This document shows, in pieces, positions 48,501 to 57,815 of a DNA stretch of 64,000 nt. Both the position numbers and the translations under genes were made by a program. The DNA lies in assembly GCF_026914265.1 (NCBI RefSeq), contig NC_069124.1, forward strand, positions 52,345,388-52,409,387, given 5' to 3'. Position 1 is the first letter of the stretch. The number at the start of each line of letters is the position of its first letter. The stretch is from Mya arenaria. Taxonomy: Eukaryota > Mollusca > Bivalvia > Myida > Myidae. The notes under the pieces were generated by a model. The model had not been told where the DNA came from, ran no database searches, and saw only the letters and a list, made by a program, of their open reading frames with translations.

Positions 48501-48974
48501 ATGTTATGAATTGGGATTGGGGATATTTCTCGAAGAAAATTTGGAATTTATTTAGTTCATTCTAGCGTATTTTTACCTAATATTCTCACCGACATTGACA
48601 TAAAAAGAAATCTTGGCAGATTTAAGGGGGTGGGGCCCCTCTTGATCCGCTGGTGTAATAAACTGCTTATTTGCTGACAGTAAAATATTTTCAGTTATCG
48701 TCCGATACGGTCACCTTGTCTTCTAAAATGAACATTTGCTAAGCATGATATGTCGTGGCAAATGAAACTCATCATATCTTACGTTTAAAACAGAGAACGA
48801 AAGTTGAAAAAAATACCTAAGACTTGGCTGTCTCTCAACCGGATCTGAGTATATATCTTCTGCATTTGTCGCTAATGTCTTATCATCGTCGTTGTGTGTT
48901 TTTATAGAACAGCAGGCATTCCAAATTGAACAACAAGAGACAGCTTCTTCACTCGAGTTCACTGAGTACTGCAT
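42149..48974 (-). CDS. Mitochondria-eating-protein (MIEAP)-like gene, six exons
   Basis: Six minus-strand exons join into one ~305-residue frame: 48974-48817, 46389-46345, 44774-44573, 44115-44041, 43627-43544 and 42502-42149. Residues 54-75 (EITTLRQENNELRKR and LSRL) form a coiled coil. From about residue 92 the sequence matches the layout of the MIEAP C-terminal domain as I know it: PTKLAEQYSELYDNAWTE, CWLMVIQDPP (219-228), KPYTVNGKLVDYVVWPAMFL, and GPLLFKGVAQG (271-281). In vertebrates MIEAP (SPATA18) acts at mitochondria in quality control, and bivalve genomes carry many relatives. The role here is inferred. The protein is shorter than vertebrate MIEAP, mainly at the N terminus, so a 5' exon may be missing. 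Introns carry many transposon remnants. The second donor is unusual (see the exon entry). Confidence 0.75.
42829..43184. mobile_element. TTAA-flanked foldback element, copy 4
   Basis: The left end reads ATAA then AGCTGCACTCTCACAGATTT, one base off TTAA. The right end is CAATCTGTGAGAGTGCAGCT plus TTAA. It sits in the intron between exons E and F of the MIEAP-like gene. Confidence 0.9.
43544..43627 (-). CDS. MIEAP-like gene, exon E
   Basis: An 84-nt phase-0 exon between TTTGTTACAG and GTAGGT encodes PQPNIEMMKQLKEDRKKTFR and THLDRIKH, a charged helix. Confidence 0.78.
44041..44115 (-). CDS. MIEAP-like gene, exon D
   Basis: A 75-nt exon between AATTTTTCAG-type acceptor and GTAAAA donor encodes TIFESCCKRAKDDLEEVHTL and LQHFQ. 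Both ends are phase 0. A TA-flanked MITE starts only about 20 bp upstream of the acceptor. Confidence 0.75.
44136..44250. mobile_element. TA-flanked palindromic MITE, copy 4 (shortened)
   Basis: TACAGTCGAGCC opens and AGTGTTCGGCTGTA closes a 115-bp copy that has lost part of the body. It lies in the intron between exons C and D of the MIEAP-like gene. Confidence 0.75.
44385..44560 (-). mobile_element. Probable LINE 3' end
   Basis: On the minus strand the segment ends ATAAATAAAACTTGAAACTT with a repeated CTTGAAA tail, preceded by GGGTCTACGACCTTCTAC. Such TTGAAAC-type tails close many CR1/L2-like LINEs. It lies in an intron and is separated from the LINE fragment further upstream by exon C. 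Confidence 0.4.
44573..44774 (-). CDS. MIEAP-like gene, exon C
   Basis: The acceptor is AATATTTCAG and the donor GTATGC. The exon encodes LSRLVSAQLTNNNPNIVDLS and then PTKLAEQYSELYDNAWTECY, the start of the conserved domain. The first base completes a codon begun in exon B, and the donor is phase 0. Confidence 0.75.
44990..46140 (-). pseudogene. Decayed LINE retrotransposon (endonuclease and reverse transcriptase pieces)
   Basis: The minus strand encodes PGVSDHEAVLTQIL near 46090, the Ser-Asp-His motif at the end of the LINE endonuclease. Further along it encodes the reverse-transcriptase piece YVVLLEFNKAFDKIPHSRL near 45460-45520, then VLIDGNKFDTSNVEPGVQ, and a degenerate catalytic box, ARLFSNDST in place of the usual FADD type. 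Frame changes and stops break it throughout, and much sequence between the endonuclease and the polymerase is missing. The motifs fit the Jockey/CR1/L2 group. It fills most of the intron between exons B and C of the MIEAP-like gene, in the same orientation. Confidence 0.8.
46345..46389 (-). CDS. MIEAP-like gene, exon B (coiled coil) with two possible donors
   Basis: After the acceptor TTTATTTCAG the exon reads EITTLRQENNELRKR. Two donors lie four bases apart. The consensus GTAAGT at 46340 leaves the next exon out of frame, with a TGA after 20 codons. The weaker GTTCGT, which ends the exon at 46345, keeps the frame into exon C and continues the heptad pattern. Confidence 0.6.
46495..48240. repeat. 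~145-bp tandem repeat with TGACC motifs
   Basis: Units contain CTACTGATCTCAAAATCAAT, GGTCATCTACTAGTCATGAC, CAACTAGCATACCAAGTATG, GAGCGGAAACCGTTTCTTC and CACCTCAAGGTCACGG. They recur roughly every 115-290 bp for about 12 degenerate copies. The right end has GACGGACTGACGGACAG, then AATATGTCTCCCC, and CTTGTCTCCCCT at 46441 is a possible inverted partner. The array lies in the first visible intron of the MIEAP-like gene. Confidence 0.88.
48817..48974 (-). CDS. MIEAP-like gene, exon A (N-terminal)
   Basis: The exon runs from ATG 48974 through 52 codons plus two bases to the donor GTATTT. An acceptor-like TTTTAATAG lies just upstream of ATCCGATG, so the exon may continue a few bases 5' and be internal. 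The peptide MQYSVNSSEEAVSCCSIWNA is Cys/Ser-rich and resembles nothing I recognise. The two leftover bases AG join T of exon B to make Ser. Confidence 0.6.
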
Positions 48975-50569
48975 CGGATCTATTAAAACAATGTGATAGA
49001 AATATGCTCGCGTTTGTTACAGTTGTTTCTACTTGCGCAAACATGTTTTAAACATTTTCTAAAAAGACATTCCGAGACAGTTAGTCCAATTTAAGATTAC
49101 AGAACACTTCATAGAGGAAAAAAATAATCACATACATTTAGGACAACCGCTTTCGTACATATATAGATATATAAAATATAGACATGAATTGCTTGCTATC
49201 AGGTTTTCAATATGATATATAGAGAATGTTGAAGTACAGAGTCATATCAAACTACGTTGTTAGCGTCTAGTCCATATCGCACGATAGCGTAGGTCAAGAG
49301 CGATGTATATCACGCAAGCAACGGTTAGCGATTAAATGCCCACATGTAAGTGTATTTATCCTATCGGGTAGTATACAACTGATTATATGCAGTACTCGTC
49401 GACTCAAAAATCATGCGCGTGAGTTTGAAAAGCTAGGCTATTGAACCATATATAGGGGATATAGGACGTTTTTCTGGTGACCTGTATCACGTCGAAATCG
49501 GTTTGTAAACCTGGTGACTCATCGAATGAGACGTGATGTACTTCTCTAGAGAAGCGTCATGTCGTACAATACCATTTATAAATACCTTACTATCTAATTA
49601 TTCCGTTTTTTCCGGTTTCAATTTGATTTTGTCCAAATTTGGAATGGCTTGCGCGTATGAATATTTTACGAACGTTTGTGTATTAAAGTCAAGTGAGGCT
49701 ACTCCAGTGAAACGAAGTCAGAAGTAACAGAATTTACTTTAACAAATTGATAATACGAAAACAATTATTAAATGTCACAGCACCAAAAATAAGACACATA
49801 AACGGTACTTGTTAGTATACATTACTCGACAGTAATCGTCATTTCATGAAGATGTAACGCGGCCATTTTAACAAAGTGAATGCACAAGGGATTTTTTAAC
49901 GATCATTATATGCAGAATTGATGGACGTTCGTGAGTCAGTCGCTATTTATACCGATGGCGCGAATTCGCCTTCTCCTTTGTATTGCGAGCTGCTCATGTT
50001 TATGATAATGTTACAATTTATAAGCTTCCAATTGGCAAACAACAAGTTGTCTAGATGGATTGGAAGTGTTCTCTGCTTCGTGCTTACCCTTATAATTCTG
50101 AATATTTGCATGCTGGTGACGACAGTACATTAAAGTACCTAATTTTACAGGATTTACCAGTTATTTTTGTCACGCTCTTTTAGCAACACGAAAGTTGTTC
50201 CTAGACTTCAATACGGAATCAGAAAACGACAGTATTACATTGATTTTCAATACGGCGTGCTCTATTTTCACTGTTGGATATTAAAAGGAAATTGATAGGC
50301 ATATAATGAAATTAAATATTGTTATAATATGTTTGTATGTATTATCTTGTTCATGTAACATCATCATACTCAATGCAAAAACGTGATAGCAACTGATTAA
50401 GATAATAGTGCGAACACTTTCAAAATTAAACTTACGGGCCAGACATAAGGGTCTTTGAGCAAGGACGGAAAGAATCATTTGTCGGAATAAACAAACCATG
50501 GAAGAATGCACATAATGGACAAAGCACACTAATACTGTAATGGCACGTTGTTATATGATATTCGACATC
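48975..50569. other. Region upstream of the MIEAP-like gene
   Basis: No coding exon is firmly supported. A ~93-bp minus-strand segment near 50436-50529 has a consensus donor GTAAGT after CTGGCCC and an AG acceptor-like end, and could be a non-coding 5' exon. A plus-strand hydrophobic frame at 49918-50133 is unrecognised. No clear core promoter was seen. Confidence 0.35.
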
Positions 50570-50973
50570 CAGTGTATGTATACCACCTGATAAATAAAAT
50601 CATAAATGCTACGTCGGAAGGCAAAATTTTGCCTCGAAGACTAACATAACATCGCGTTCGGTCTTTTTATCGCGTTTGATAGAGTTTTGTTTCTTAAAAC
50701 ACTTTGACAAACCTTTCAAGAAAACCACCGGCTGATGAAGCACTGCCAAAACATTATTTTGGAAACAGGTTCGTCGAACTGTTTGAGGAAACTAATCAAC
50801 TTATCAAACTCCGGTATTAAAACGCAGGCTGGTGTCTTTGAGCGTCATGGACAGCCCTTTGTTTTATTTAAAATTGTGAAGAAGAAAATGTATCTTTGTT
50901 TGAAGTAATCATTCAAAGCAAGATGTTGGCGCAGCATTTCTGACGTAATTTATCACGTGGTATACACACACTG
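50570..50973. mobile_element. Palindromic MITE of the CAGTGTGT family, copy 3
   Basis: The ends are CAGTGTATGTATACCACC and CACGTGGTATACACACACTG. ACATC flanks both sides (50565-50569 and 50974-50978), a 5-bp target duplication like that of copy 1. The copy is shorter by about 80 bp than the other two. Confidence 0.88.
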
Positions 50974-50978
50974 ACATC

Positions 50979-51745
50979 TATAAACATAGTGGCATTGATT
51001 TAATAATAATCAAAGCACTGAAAGTGCTGAGGGACAGTGCATCTGGTGTGTGTGCAGAAAAATATACAGGGAGAGCTGCCTGGTTTTAAAATCGTGTCGT
51101 TGTTATCATCTATTGACAGTTTGGTTATTTCAAGAGCCAACTTTCGTCATGCATGACTATTTTTTTATGAATGCATGTTAACCAAGCGATCACTTCGTAC
51201 GAAGTTGAATGCGAAGATTTCTGCGATCGTTTTACTAACGCTTTCGTACGTAATTACTCTTCAAAATGGGGAAGGATCGGACGAAAATGTAAACAAACCG
51301 TAGATGTGAGTATACTAAAAAAAATCGCAAATAGTGATTTGATCTGCTTCGCTTTTCGAATAATCAAAATAGACATTTACTATTTATTTTGATAAATACA
51401 GTGGGTGGTAACGTTTTGTCTACTACGGTTGCTACGGCATGGTTTGACCCGTTTAAACAGCTGTTTCCTGTGTCACATTGCAATGTTTTCAGGTTATGAC
51501 ACATTTCGATACCAACTATATTCATTTCTTATCGCTTGTATTGTGTATAATAATTGTTATGGCGTTAACATGTTAAATAATCACATCCCAAAAGGTAAAT
51601 GTACTATTACGTTCGTTAATTCTTTGTTCTATGCGATTGAAAACCCCGGAAGTACAAATTTAAGAGAGTTTAGTTAGCGAATATTATTTGAACTGTTTCC
51701 TTAAAGTATGTAAGTTTACACACTCAAATATGTTTTAATATACAA
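50979..51745. other. Spacer
   Basis: Two plus-strand frames (51171-51392 and 51405-51677) have mixed composition but no recognised family and no splice support. Confidence 0.4.
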
Positions 51746-52140
51746 TGTCGCGTAATGCCAACGCTCACTTAACTTTCGTGATAGTTCGTTCAGTAACCAA
51801 CCAACAACTGTTCAAGTGTTCTAAGTCTTTATTGTTCACCGTTCTTTCTAAGTATAATAATCAGTATATAATACAGCATGACATTTAAGGTAATCCCACA
51901 TCCTAACTGCCGTCCATTAAGGACCCAAGGCCGCGTTCCTTGCCTGGCCTAACCGCCCTCCGTTTTCACATCCCAAATCATCTCTTTTATACTAATTTGT
52001 TGTCTACCTATGACAGCTTTACAACCACAGGAATACACGTTTTTGTAATTAACATGACCATTTTGTACATTTGTACCAGGTCGGCTGTCAACCATCTTCA
52101 TATTCAAATGACAATCAAATATGCCCTACATTACTAAACA
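51746..52140 (-). mobile_element. Probable solo LTR
   Basis: The 395-bp segment begins TG and ends CA and is flanked by TACAA at the left and TACAG at the right, a 5-bp duplication with one mismatch. On the minus strand it has a TATA box (GTATAAAAGAGA at 51992-51981) and, about 155 nt downstream, a polyadenylation signal AATAAA at 51833-51828, the expected U3-R-U5 order. No retroviral-type genes or second LTR were found nearby. Confidence 0.45.
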
Positions 52141-52358
52141 TACAGTATGTAGACATATATCCATTTAATTAAATCTTAATTATATCTTAAATATAACGTA
52201 TTACGTCACATTCTATAGTAACTCTGTTACGTGACAACAATTCTATATACTAACCAATATACAAATGATATTTGTCATTACAAATAGGTAGACCTATTGT
52301 CAATTACAGTATCCTCTTTGTTTGTTATTGATATGATTTATTAAGTTTTTCATTGCAG

Positions 52359-52495
52359 GTAATCTTTTGAAAGAAAAGCTCAGTCATCTGAGATGCAGTG
52401 TTGCAGCACTGAAAAGCATTGGGTATGACTGTATATCTCAGAGTATGATTAAACCAACTATTGCAAAAACTATGCAAACAGTAATCGGGGAGTAG
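52359..52495 (+). CDS. Candidate terminal exon, unrecognised
   Basis: A pyrimidine-rich acceptor (GTTTTTCATTGCAG) is followed by two bases completing a codon and then 44 codons to the stop TAG at 52493-52495: NLLKEKLSHLRCSVAALKSI then GYDCISQSMIKPTIAKTMQT. The peptide is a plausible amphipathic helical C terminus. No upstream exon on the plus strand was identified and no family is recognised. Confidence 0.35.
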
Positions 52496-52869
52496 GATTA
52501 TTATTATATTTTTTAGTGTTATTAGACCCAGTCTTTCAAAAACAGATGCAATTGCCATTATAACATAGTATGAAATAAGAAAATACTTGCTACTGCTTCT
52601 TGCAAACTACCGATATTTTACCAATATATGTAATCTTAATACAAAATATCACTGTCAAGGCAGGCATTCCATTTGAATATGAGAAATGGCTTTTAAAAAA
52701 ACAAATTTGTACTGTAATGTTTTTTTATCTCTTAAGAGAAATGTGTACTTTTACAAGAAATATTATCAAGAATTGTATTTTAAAAAAATGTTAGACCATT
52801 TCTTTTTTTATTTTACTAACAACTTTCACGTTTTATAGTAAAGATTATGTATCTTCTATTTTACAGGTG
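52496..52869. other. AT-rich spacer
   Basis: Possible 3' untranslated sequence of the preceding candidate exon. Nothing else is seen. Confidence 0.4.
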
Positions 52870-53045
52870 TCCATCATAGAGTGTTTCTCTTTGCCTGCAA
52901 TCAGGATACATCAACTGACCTTTGAACCGTGTTTTCCAACTTGGGATTCAAACACATGCCCTCTTGGGTAGGACAAAGTCAGACAAACACCTGTGGCTAT
53001 ATCACTATACTTCTTCAGGTCTTGCTCTATGAGTAATCATGATGT
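52870..53045 (-). mobile_element. tRNA-derived SINE-like fragment
   Basis: On the minus strand TAGTGATATAGCCACAGGTG resembles an A box region, and GTGTTTGAATCCC about 45 nt later resembles a B box. The arrangement fits a diverged tRNA-derived SINE head. The sequence does not fold as an intact tRNA. Confidence 0.4.
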
Positions 53046-53999
53046 GAAATAAAACAAAATGCAGTCATCTTTTTGTTATATTAAATAAGTTATGAACAAA
53101 TAAAATATTTCAAACATTTTATTAATTCGTTATTTTGAAAAACAGTATGAATAAACATACATGTATACCAATAGATAAACAAATAATTGGCAAAGAATGG
53201 GCACAAAAATATAAGAATATTGAAGTTGGAGATTTATTGTTAATATTGATTTTAATGTGACAGAAAATGCCCCAATTTGCCAAAAAGCATTGAATATCAA
53301 TTGACAATGCTTGGATTTACAAAATTCTGCCCAAATGAGTATAGATCTGTGAGTTGTTGTTTGGTATTTGTTCATAAAAGTCATGATATATAAATCAAAG
53401 TTTAAAAAAAAATGTTGCAAACATAAAACAGTGGAGGATCTGATGTTATGTTAAAATGATATACTTGTATAAGCTATTTAAACTGTATATGAGCAGATTC
53501 TTATGGAAATATGAGCTTTAAGTATTACTTTATTCCAAAATGGTGACCTAGAAGGTTTAGTTCCTTGTATTGGTCAATGTTATATTGTTCACTTAACAGC
53601 TTGAGGTAAATGCAAGATATAATACAGTCAAGTTCAGAAACTGCTCAACAGTTATAATAATAAACCCTTCCTCTCAATATGATGTACATTTGTGGGAAGT
53701 TATATCAAATCCTTCAAAAGGTTAAAGAGACATGGAGCAGACACAATTTGTTACAGATGGACAGACAGACAACTAGAGCTAAAAGAATTAGTCTATTTCA
53801 GGGGGATACATACTTAGCCAAATGGTTCTTGAGAAAAAGTCATTAAAAATAATTTATAAAAAGTACAATAAACAGGCAGTCATAAAAGTTAACATGAACA
53901 CTAACTTAGGCTTAGATGAGCTGGATGAAAAATGTCTTAAACAAAATAATTGAGAAGTTGCCCAAAATGTTACAGCTACATGTAAGAAATGAGCCAATT
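53046..53999. other. AT-rich spacer
   Basis: No supported gene or repeat is visible. Confidence 0.5.
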
Positions 54000-55265
54000 A
54001 TCAACAAGAGATGTTTGTCAAACATTATGCCCCCACCTGAGCGCCATGTTGTCAGGATTATATGAACAATTGAATGAAATAAGCATGGACCGAAATGACA
54101 GCTGATTAGTCACTGACATTGGATGCCGTTGAGGCAGTTTTAAGATTATGACCATTCAAAGTGTGAGAATAGAGTGTGTTATGACCATGACCTTTGACTC
54201 TATGACCTCAAAATCCATATGAGTCATCAGCTGGTCTACAAAAATCTAAATGTTAAGTTTGAGGGACATGGGTTCAGGCATTGACATGTTATCACACAGG
54301 CAAGCTTTTTTCAATCAATGTCACTGTGACCTTGACGTTTGACCCGATGACCCCTAAAATGAAAGGGACTCATCTACAGGCCAGACACAACTCCAAGTCA
54401 GGTTTGAGGGCCATGGGTACAGGCATTGTCAAGTTATCACTCAAAACATTTTCGTATTCAAGGTCACTGTGAACTTGACCTTTGACCCAATGACTCCTAA
54501 AATCAATAAGCGTCATCTCCTTGTCAGGACCAACTTCCATGTCAAGTTTGATGATCATAGGTTCAGGCATTGTTGAGATATCCCTGAGTGAGGATTTGTT
54601 ATCTTTTTTGCATTAAAGGTTATTGTGACCTTGACCTTGGCTTGATGACCCTCAAAGTCAAGAGGGGTCATCTACTGGTCAGGCCCAACCTTTATGTCAA
54701 GTTTGATGACCATTCAGACTGAATGGCATGATTGGTCCAGGAATTGTCGAGTTTGCTCTCAAGATCACTTTGACCTTGACCTTTGACCCCTAAAATCAAA
54801 AGGGGTCATCTACTGGTAAGGCCCAAACTCCGAGACCAGTTTGAGGGCCATGGGGGCAGGCATTGTTGATTTATCACTTGGACAACCTTTTACCATTCAA
54901 GGTCACTGTGACCTTGATCTTTGGCTTGATGATCCCCAAAACCAATAGGGGTCATCTACTGGTGAGGCCCAACTTCCATATCAAGTTTGATGACGAGATG
55001 ACGAAAGGTCTAGGCATTGTTGAGTTATCACTCGGACAAGCTTTAAAATTAATTTACCATTCAAGGTCACTTTGACCTTGACCTTTGACCCGATGAGCCC
55101 TAAAATCATCTACTGGTCAGGCCCAACCTTCATGTCAAGTTTGATGACCATACGTCCAGGAATTGTTGAGTTATCACTCGGACAAGCTTTGGTTTACAGA
55201 CGGTAGACAGTACCAACCCACATGTGCAAAGCAATATACCCCTCTTCTTCGAAGGGGCGCATAAT
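54000..55265. mobile_element. TGACC-rich repeat element with ~150-bp internal units
   Basis: The left edge TTTGTCAAACATTATGCCCC and the right edge CTTCGAAGGGGCGCATAATA are partly inverted (ATTATGCCCC against GGGGCGCATAAT). Between them about seven units repeat CACTGTGACCTTGACCTTTG, AAATCAATAGGGGTCATC, CAAGTTTGATGACCAT and GTTGAGTTATCACTCGGAC every 140-165 bp. The unit is related to the array at 46.5 kb. Confidence 0.8.
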
Positions 55266-56188
55266 AAAAAATGTCTTATTATGCACACTACATTGACAGA
55301 GACAATTTTTCTTTGAAGTATTTATAAATTGAGTCAGTAGCTGAGTCCTTGGATGACATAACAGTGTAGTATGTTGGTTATAATATTTGTTTCCTTTTTA
55401 AAAGATATGCCAGCATGTATATAGATGGTCTCTTCTTCCTGTATAGAGTCAACATCAAAGTCCACAGTAAATAGATTCATGTGAGTTGCATGAAGACAGA
55501 ATTTTCAAGTTTAAACAATTTACAATGTTGAATTGATGTAAATAGTTGCTCAGATCACAGCAAGGGTAAACTGAATCAGAATGAATCCATTGAAGGTGTT
55601 GAAGCAGTTTCTGTTTGAAGGCTGTTCAACTCAAGCACAATCCTTTGATATGAGATGGTGGTATAAACTGTTTTGTGAATTCTGTCCTTGAAAAGTCTTT
55701 GGTAGTCTCAAGTATCACCTTGAAAAACAGTTAAGATGAATTTTGTAGAGATTGGAAAGTCTATTGCTCTTTCGGTAACTTTCATTCTAGGTTCTGAAGT
55801 ATTTGTGACATGGCCCTGAGTCTCTGAAACGAAAATTATTTAAGAGCAAAAACAACAATGATAAAAAAAAATGAGTACATATACAAAATATTTTAAATTT
55901 ACATCTCTTAACAGTCACAGAATATTTCACAGAGCCACTTGTAAAGTAAGTATAATAACACCAGTTGTTTTCTCATTTAAATAAAGGGCACAACTCAAAA
56001 TCACTTAAAGCCGGATTTATAGACCTAATAATTAGGACCTATACATCATATACAAATATAATACAATAAAATTAGTGTATTGTCTCTGACATGACAGACG
56101 GCTATAATGATACCTTGAATTTGGTTCTTTGACAACAGACTTATCTGCTAGAAATCATTAAAAACCCTTTTTATTTCATTTGTTTTCT
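55266..56188. other. Spacer with a possible minus-strand acceptor
   Basis: At 55826 the minus strand has a good acceptor (TAATTTTCGTTTCAG) followed by 13 codons and a stop (RLRAMSQILQNLE), which could be the last exon of an unseen gene. Nothing else supports it. Confidence 0.3.
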
Positions 56189-56455
56189 TTAAGGCTGCAC
56201 TCTTACAGATTAACAGTTTTAATAATATTTTATATTTTGTCCAGGAATGAGCAAATTTTGTGTAAACATCTGAAAACCAGCGATACAAGAATGCTGACAA
56301 AAAATTTTATCACAGTTTTTCATATTTCTGTCGCAAATTAATGTTTTTAAAAATGCATAAAACATCAATTTTTGAAAATAAATATGAAAACTTGCAATGT
56401 GATTTTTTCACCAGTCTTATATCACTTGTTGCTATGCATTTTCACATGCAATGTT
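56189..56455. mobile_element. TTAA-flanked foldback element, copy 5 (truncated)
   Basis: TTAA plus GGCTGCACTCTTACAGATTA opens the copy and the interior follows the family (ATATTTTGTCCAGGAATGAG, TCTGTCGCAAATTAATG). The right inverted end is missing. Confidence 0.75.
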
Positions 56456-57125
56456 ACATATATACAGTATCCAGTGATGTGGATCATTCCATATATATGC
56501 TGCACATCTTTAATATTATAATTATAGAATGTGCATCAAACTATATGCATGATAAGCTTAAAAGTTTGTATTAAATTGAGATTTGGTAAAAAAAAGTGCT
56601 ACAAACTGACTGTAAATACATACATAATGCACGATTTCCACTTGATTCGCTCTTGTGGTGTATTTACTTTTATCTTGCTTATAAATAACACGAGTAAACC
56701 GGAAATATGGAAATTTAGTTACCCATCCAGAAACCTGCAGTTCTGTGTAACAATCCGTCCAGCCTAGTTACCAGCATCTTGGATCCATGTCAGGATCTGA
56801 AATAAAAAATGAATTATCTATTTATTTATAAACAGGCTGTTTTCTTTCTGAAGCTTAAAATATGGTTGACATTTTTCTTTAAATGCAAGGTGGTTTCTGT
56901 TTTAATAAAGCCATTGCTTGAGCTCAAGTAGTCATCAGTCGTGCGGTTCAAGATCTGAACCTGTCCCACTTTTACACCCAGGTTTACCGTACTAATATTA
57001 TACCGTTCATGAGTGTGTCCCAGTACTAACCCACAAAGGTCAGATTGTTTGCAAATTAAGTTATCAGGAACAGTTTGTCGAGCTGGTTGAACAATTCAAC
57101 TGCAAGCTTTAAGTTATTTTAAGTT
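56456..57125. other. AT-rich spacer
   Basis: A consensus-like minus-strand acceptor (CATTTTTTATTTCAG near 56797) precedes a very short open stretch. No gene could be built from it. Confidence 0.4.
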
Positions 57126-57320
57126 CTAAGGGCCTGTGAGCCAAGTTGATAGAGCACAAACTTGCAAACAGGAGTCCCCAGTCCAAGTCCCATTTCTAGC
57201 TGCAATGTTTTCAGAACGCCAAGAAAATTGAAAAAAAATGTAGTTTGGGACAAACAAGTCTCCCAACTGTGACCAATAGAGCTTATGCTTACCTTCTGGC
57301 TGATCTGGATATTTTAAAAA
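57126..57320 (+). mobile_element. tRNA-derived SINE-like element
   Basis: GTGAGCCAAGTTGATAGAGC resembles an A box and CAGTCCAAGTCCC about 40 bp later a B box, followed by an unrelated body (GAAAATTGAAAAAAAATG). This is the layout of a tRNA-derived SINE head. The minus-strand frame across it is not a gene. Confidence 0.5.
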
Positions 57321-57334
57321 AAAATACTTTTTGA

Positions 57335-57363
57335 CCCATCCCACCCCCCGCATCCCCACCCCC
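57335..57363 (-). other. G-quadruplex motif on the minus strand
   Basis: The minus strand carries five runs of three to six G separated by one to four bases (GGGGGTGGGGATGCGGGGGG and onward), meeting the usual G-quadruplex pattern. Confidence 0.7.
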
Positions 57364-57480
57364 AGGCAACTTTTAAATTTATAAGCTTCAATGTTGATTT
57401 AGAATTTTTGAACACTATTAGAGACATGATAATCTTGTAAATATAAGTCAAAGCAAGTCATTTAAAAATTATAAAAACTT

Positions 57481-57519
57481 TGACAGATGAAATGACAGAC
57501 ACTGTCATTTCATCTGTCA
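57481..57519. repeat. Perfect 18-bp stem, 3-base loop
   Basis: TGACAGATGAAATGACAG is followed by ACA and then its exact complement CTGTCATTTCATCTGTCA, with a T run just after on the plus strand. Confidence 0.85.
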
Positions 57520-57689
57520 GTTTTTAGCTCGTTTGTTTTACTTAAAACACCGTAAAATTTAAATACCATGAGTCTAATGGTTGGATAGTATTTCAGTCTA
57601 TATTCCAGTGTACTTATCACAACAAAACTCTTGAAATGCATCGAAATAAGAGCATTTTGTTTTTCAAAACATTTTGACACTGATAGCAA

Positions 57690-57815
57690 GCTAGCAGCCA
57701 ATAACAGCAGCCAATAAGTACAGCAGCCAATAAGGGACTTAGCAGCCAATAAGTACTTTTACCACGAAACACGAAATGTGAAAGGAATCTACTATTTTCC
57801 ACCAGCCAATAAGAA
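57690..57815 (+). repeat. Cluster of AGCCAATAAG motifs
   Basis: AGCAGCCAATAAG or a close variant occurs four times between 57692 and 57755, and ACCAGCCAATAAG once more near 57801. Each holds a CCAAT word. The same motif occurs in the opposite orientation on the far side of the satellite at 62890-62985. Confidence 0.75.

Noticed and set aside
49918..50133. Plus-strand 71-codon membrane-protein exon
   Set aside because: It is hydrophobic at the end but has no recognised family, no clear acceptor and no partner exons.
57126..57200. Intact tRNA gene
   Set aside because: A- and B-box-like words are present but the stems do not form. A SINE head explains it better.
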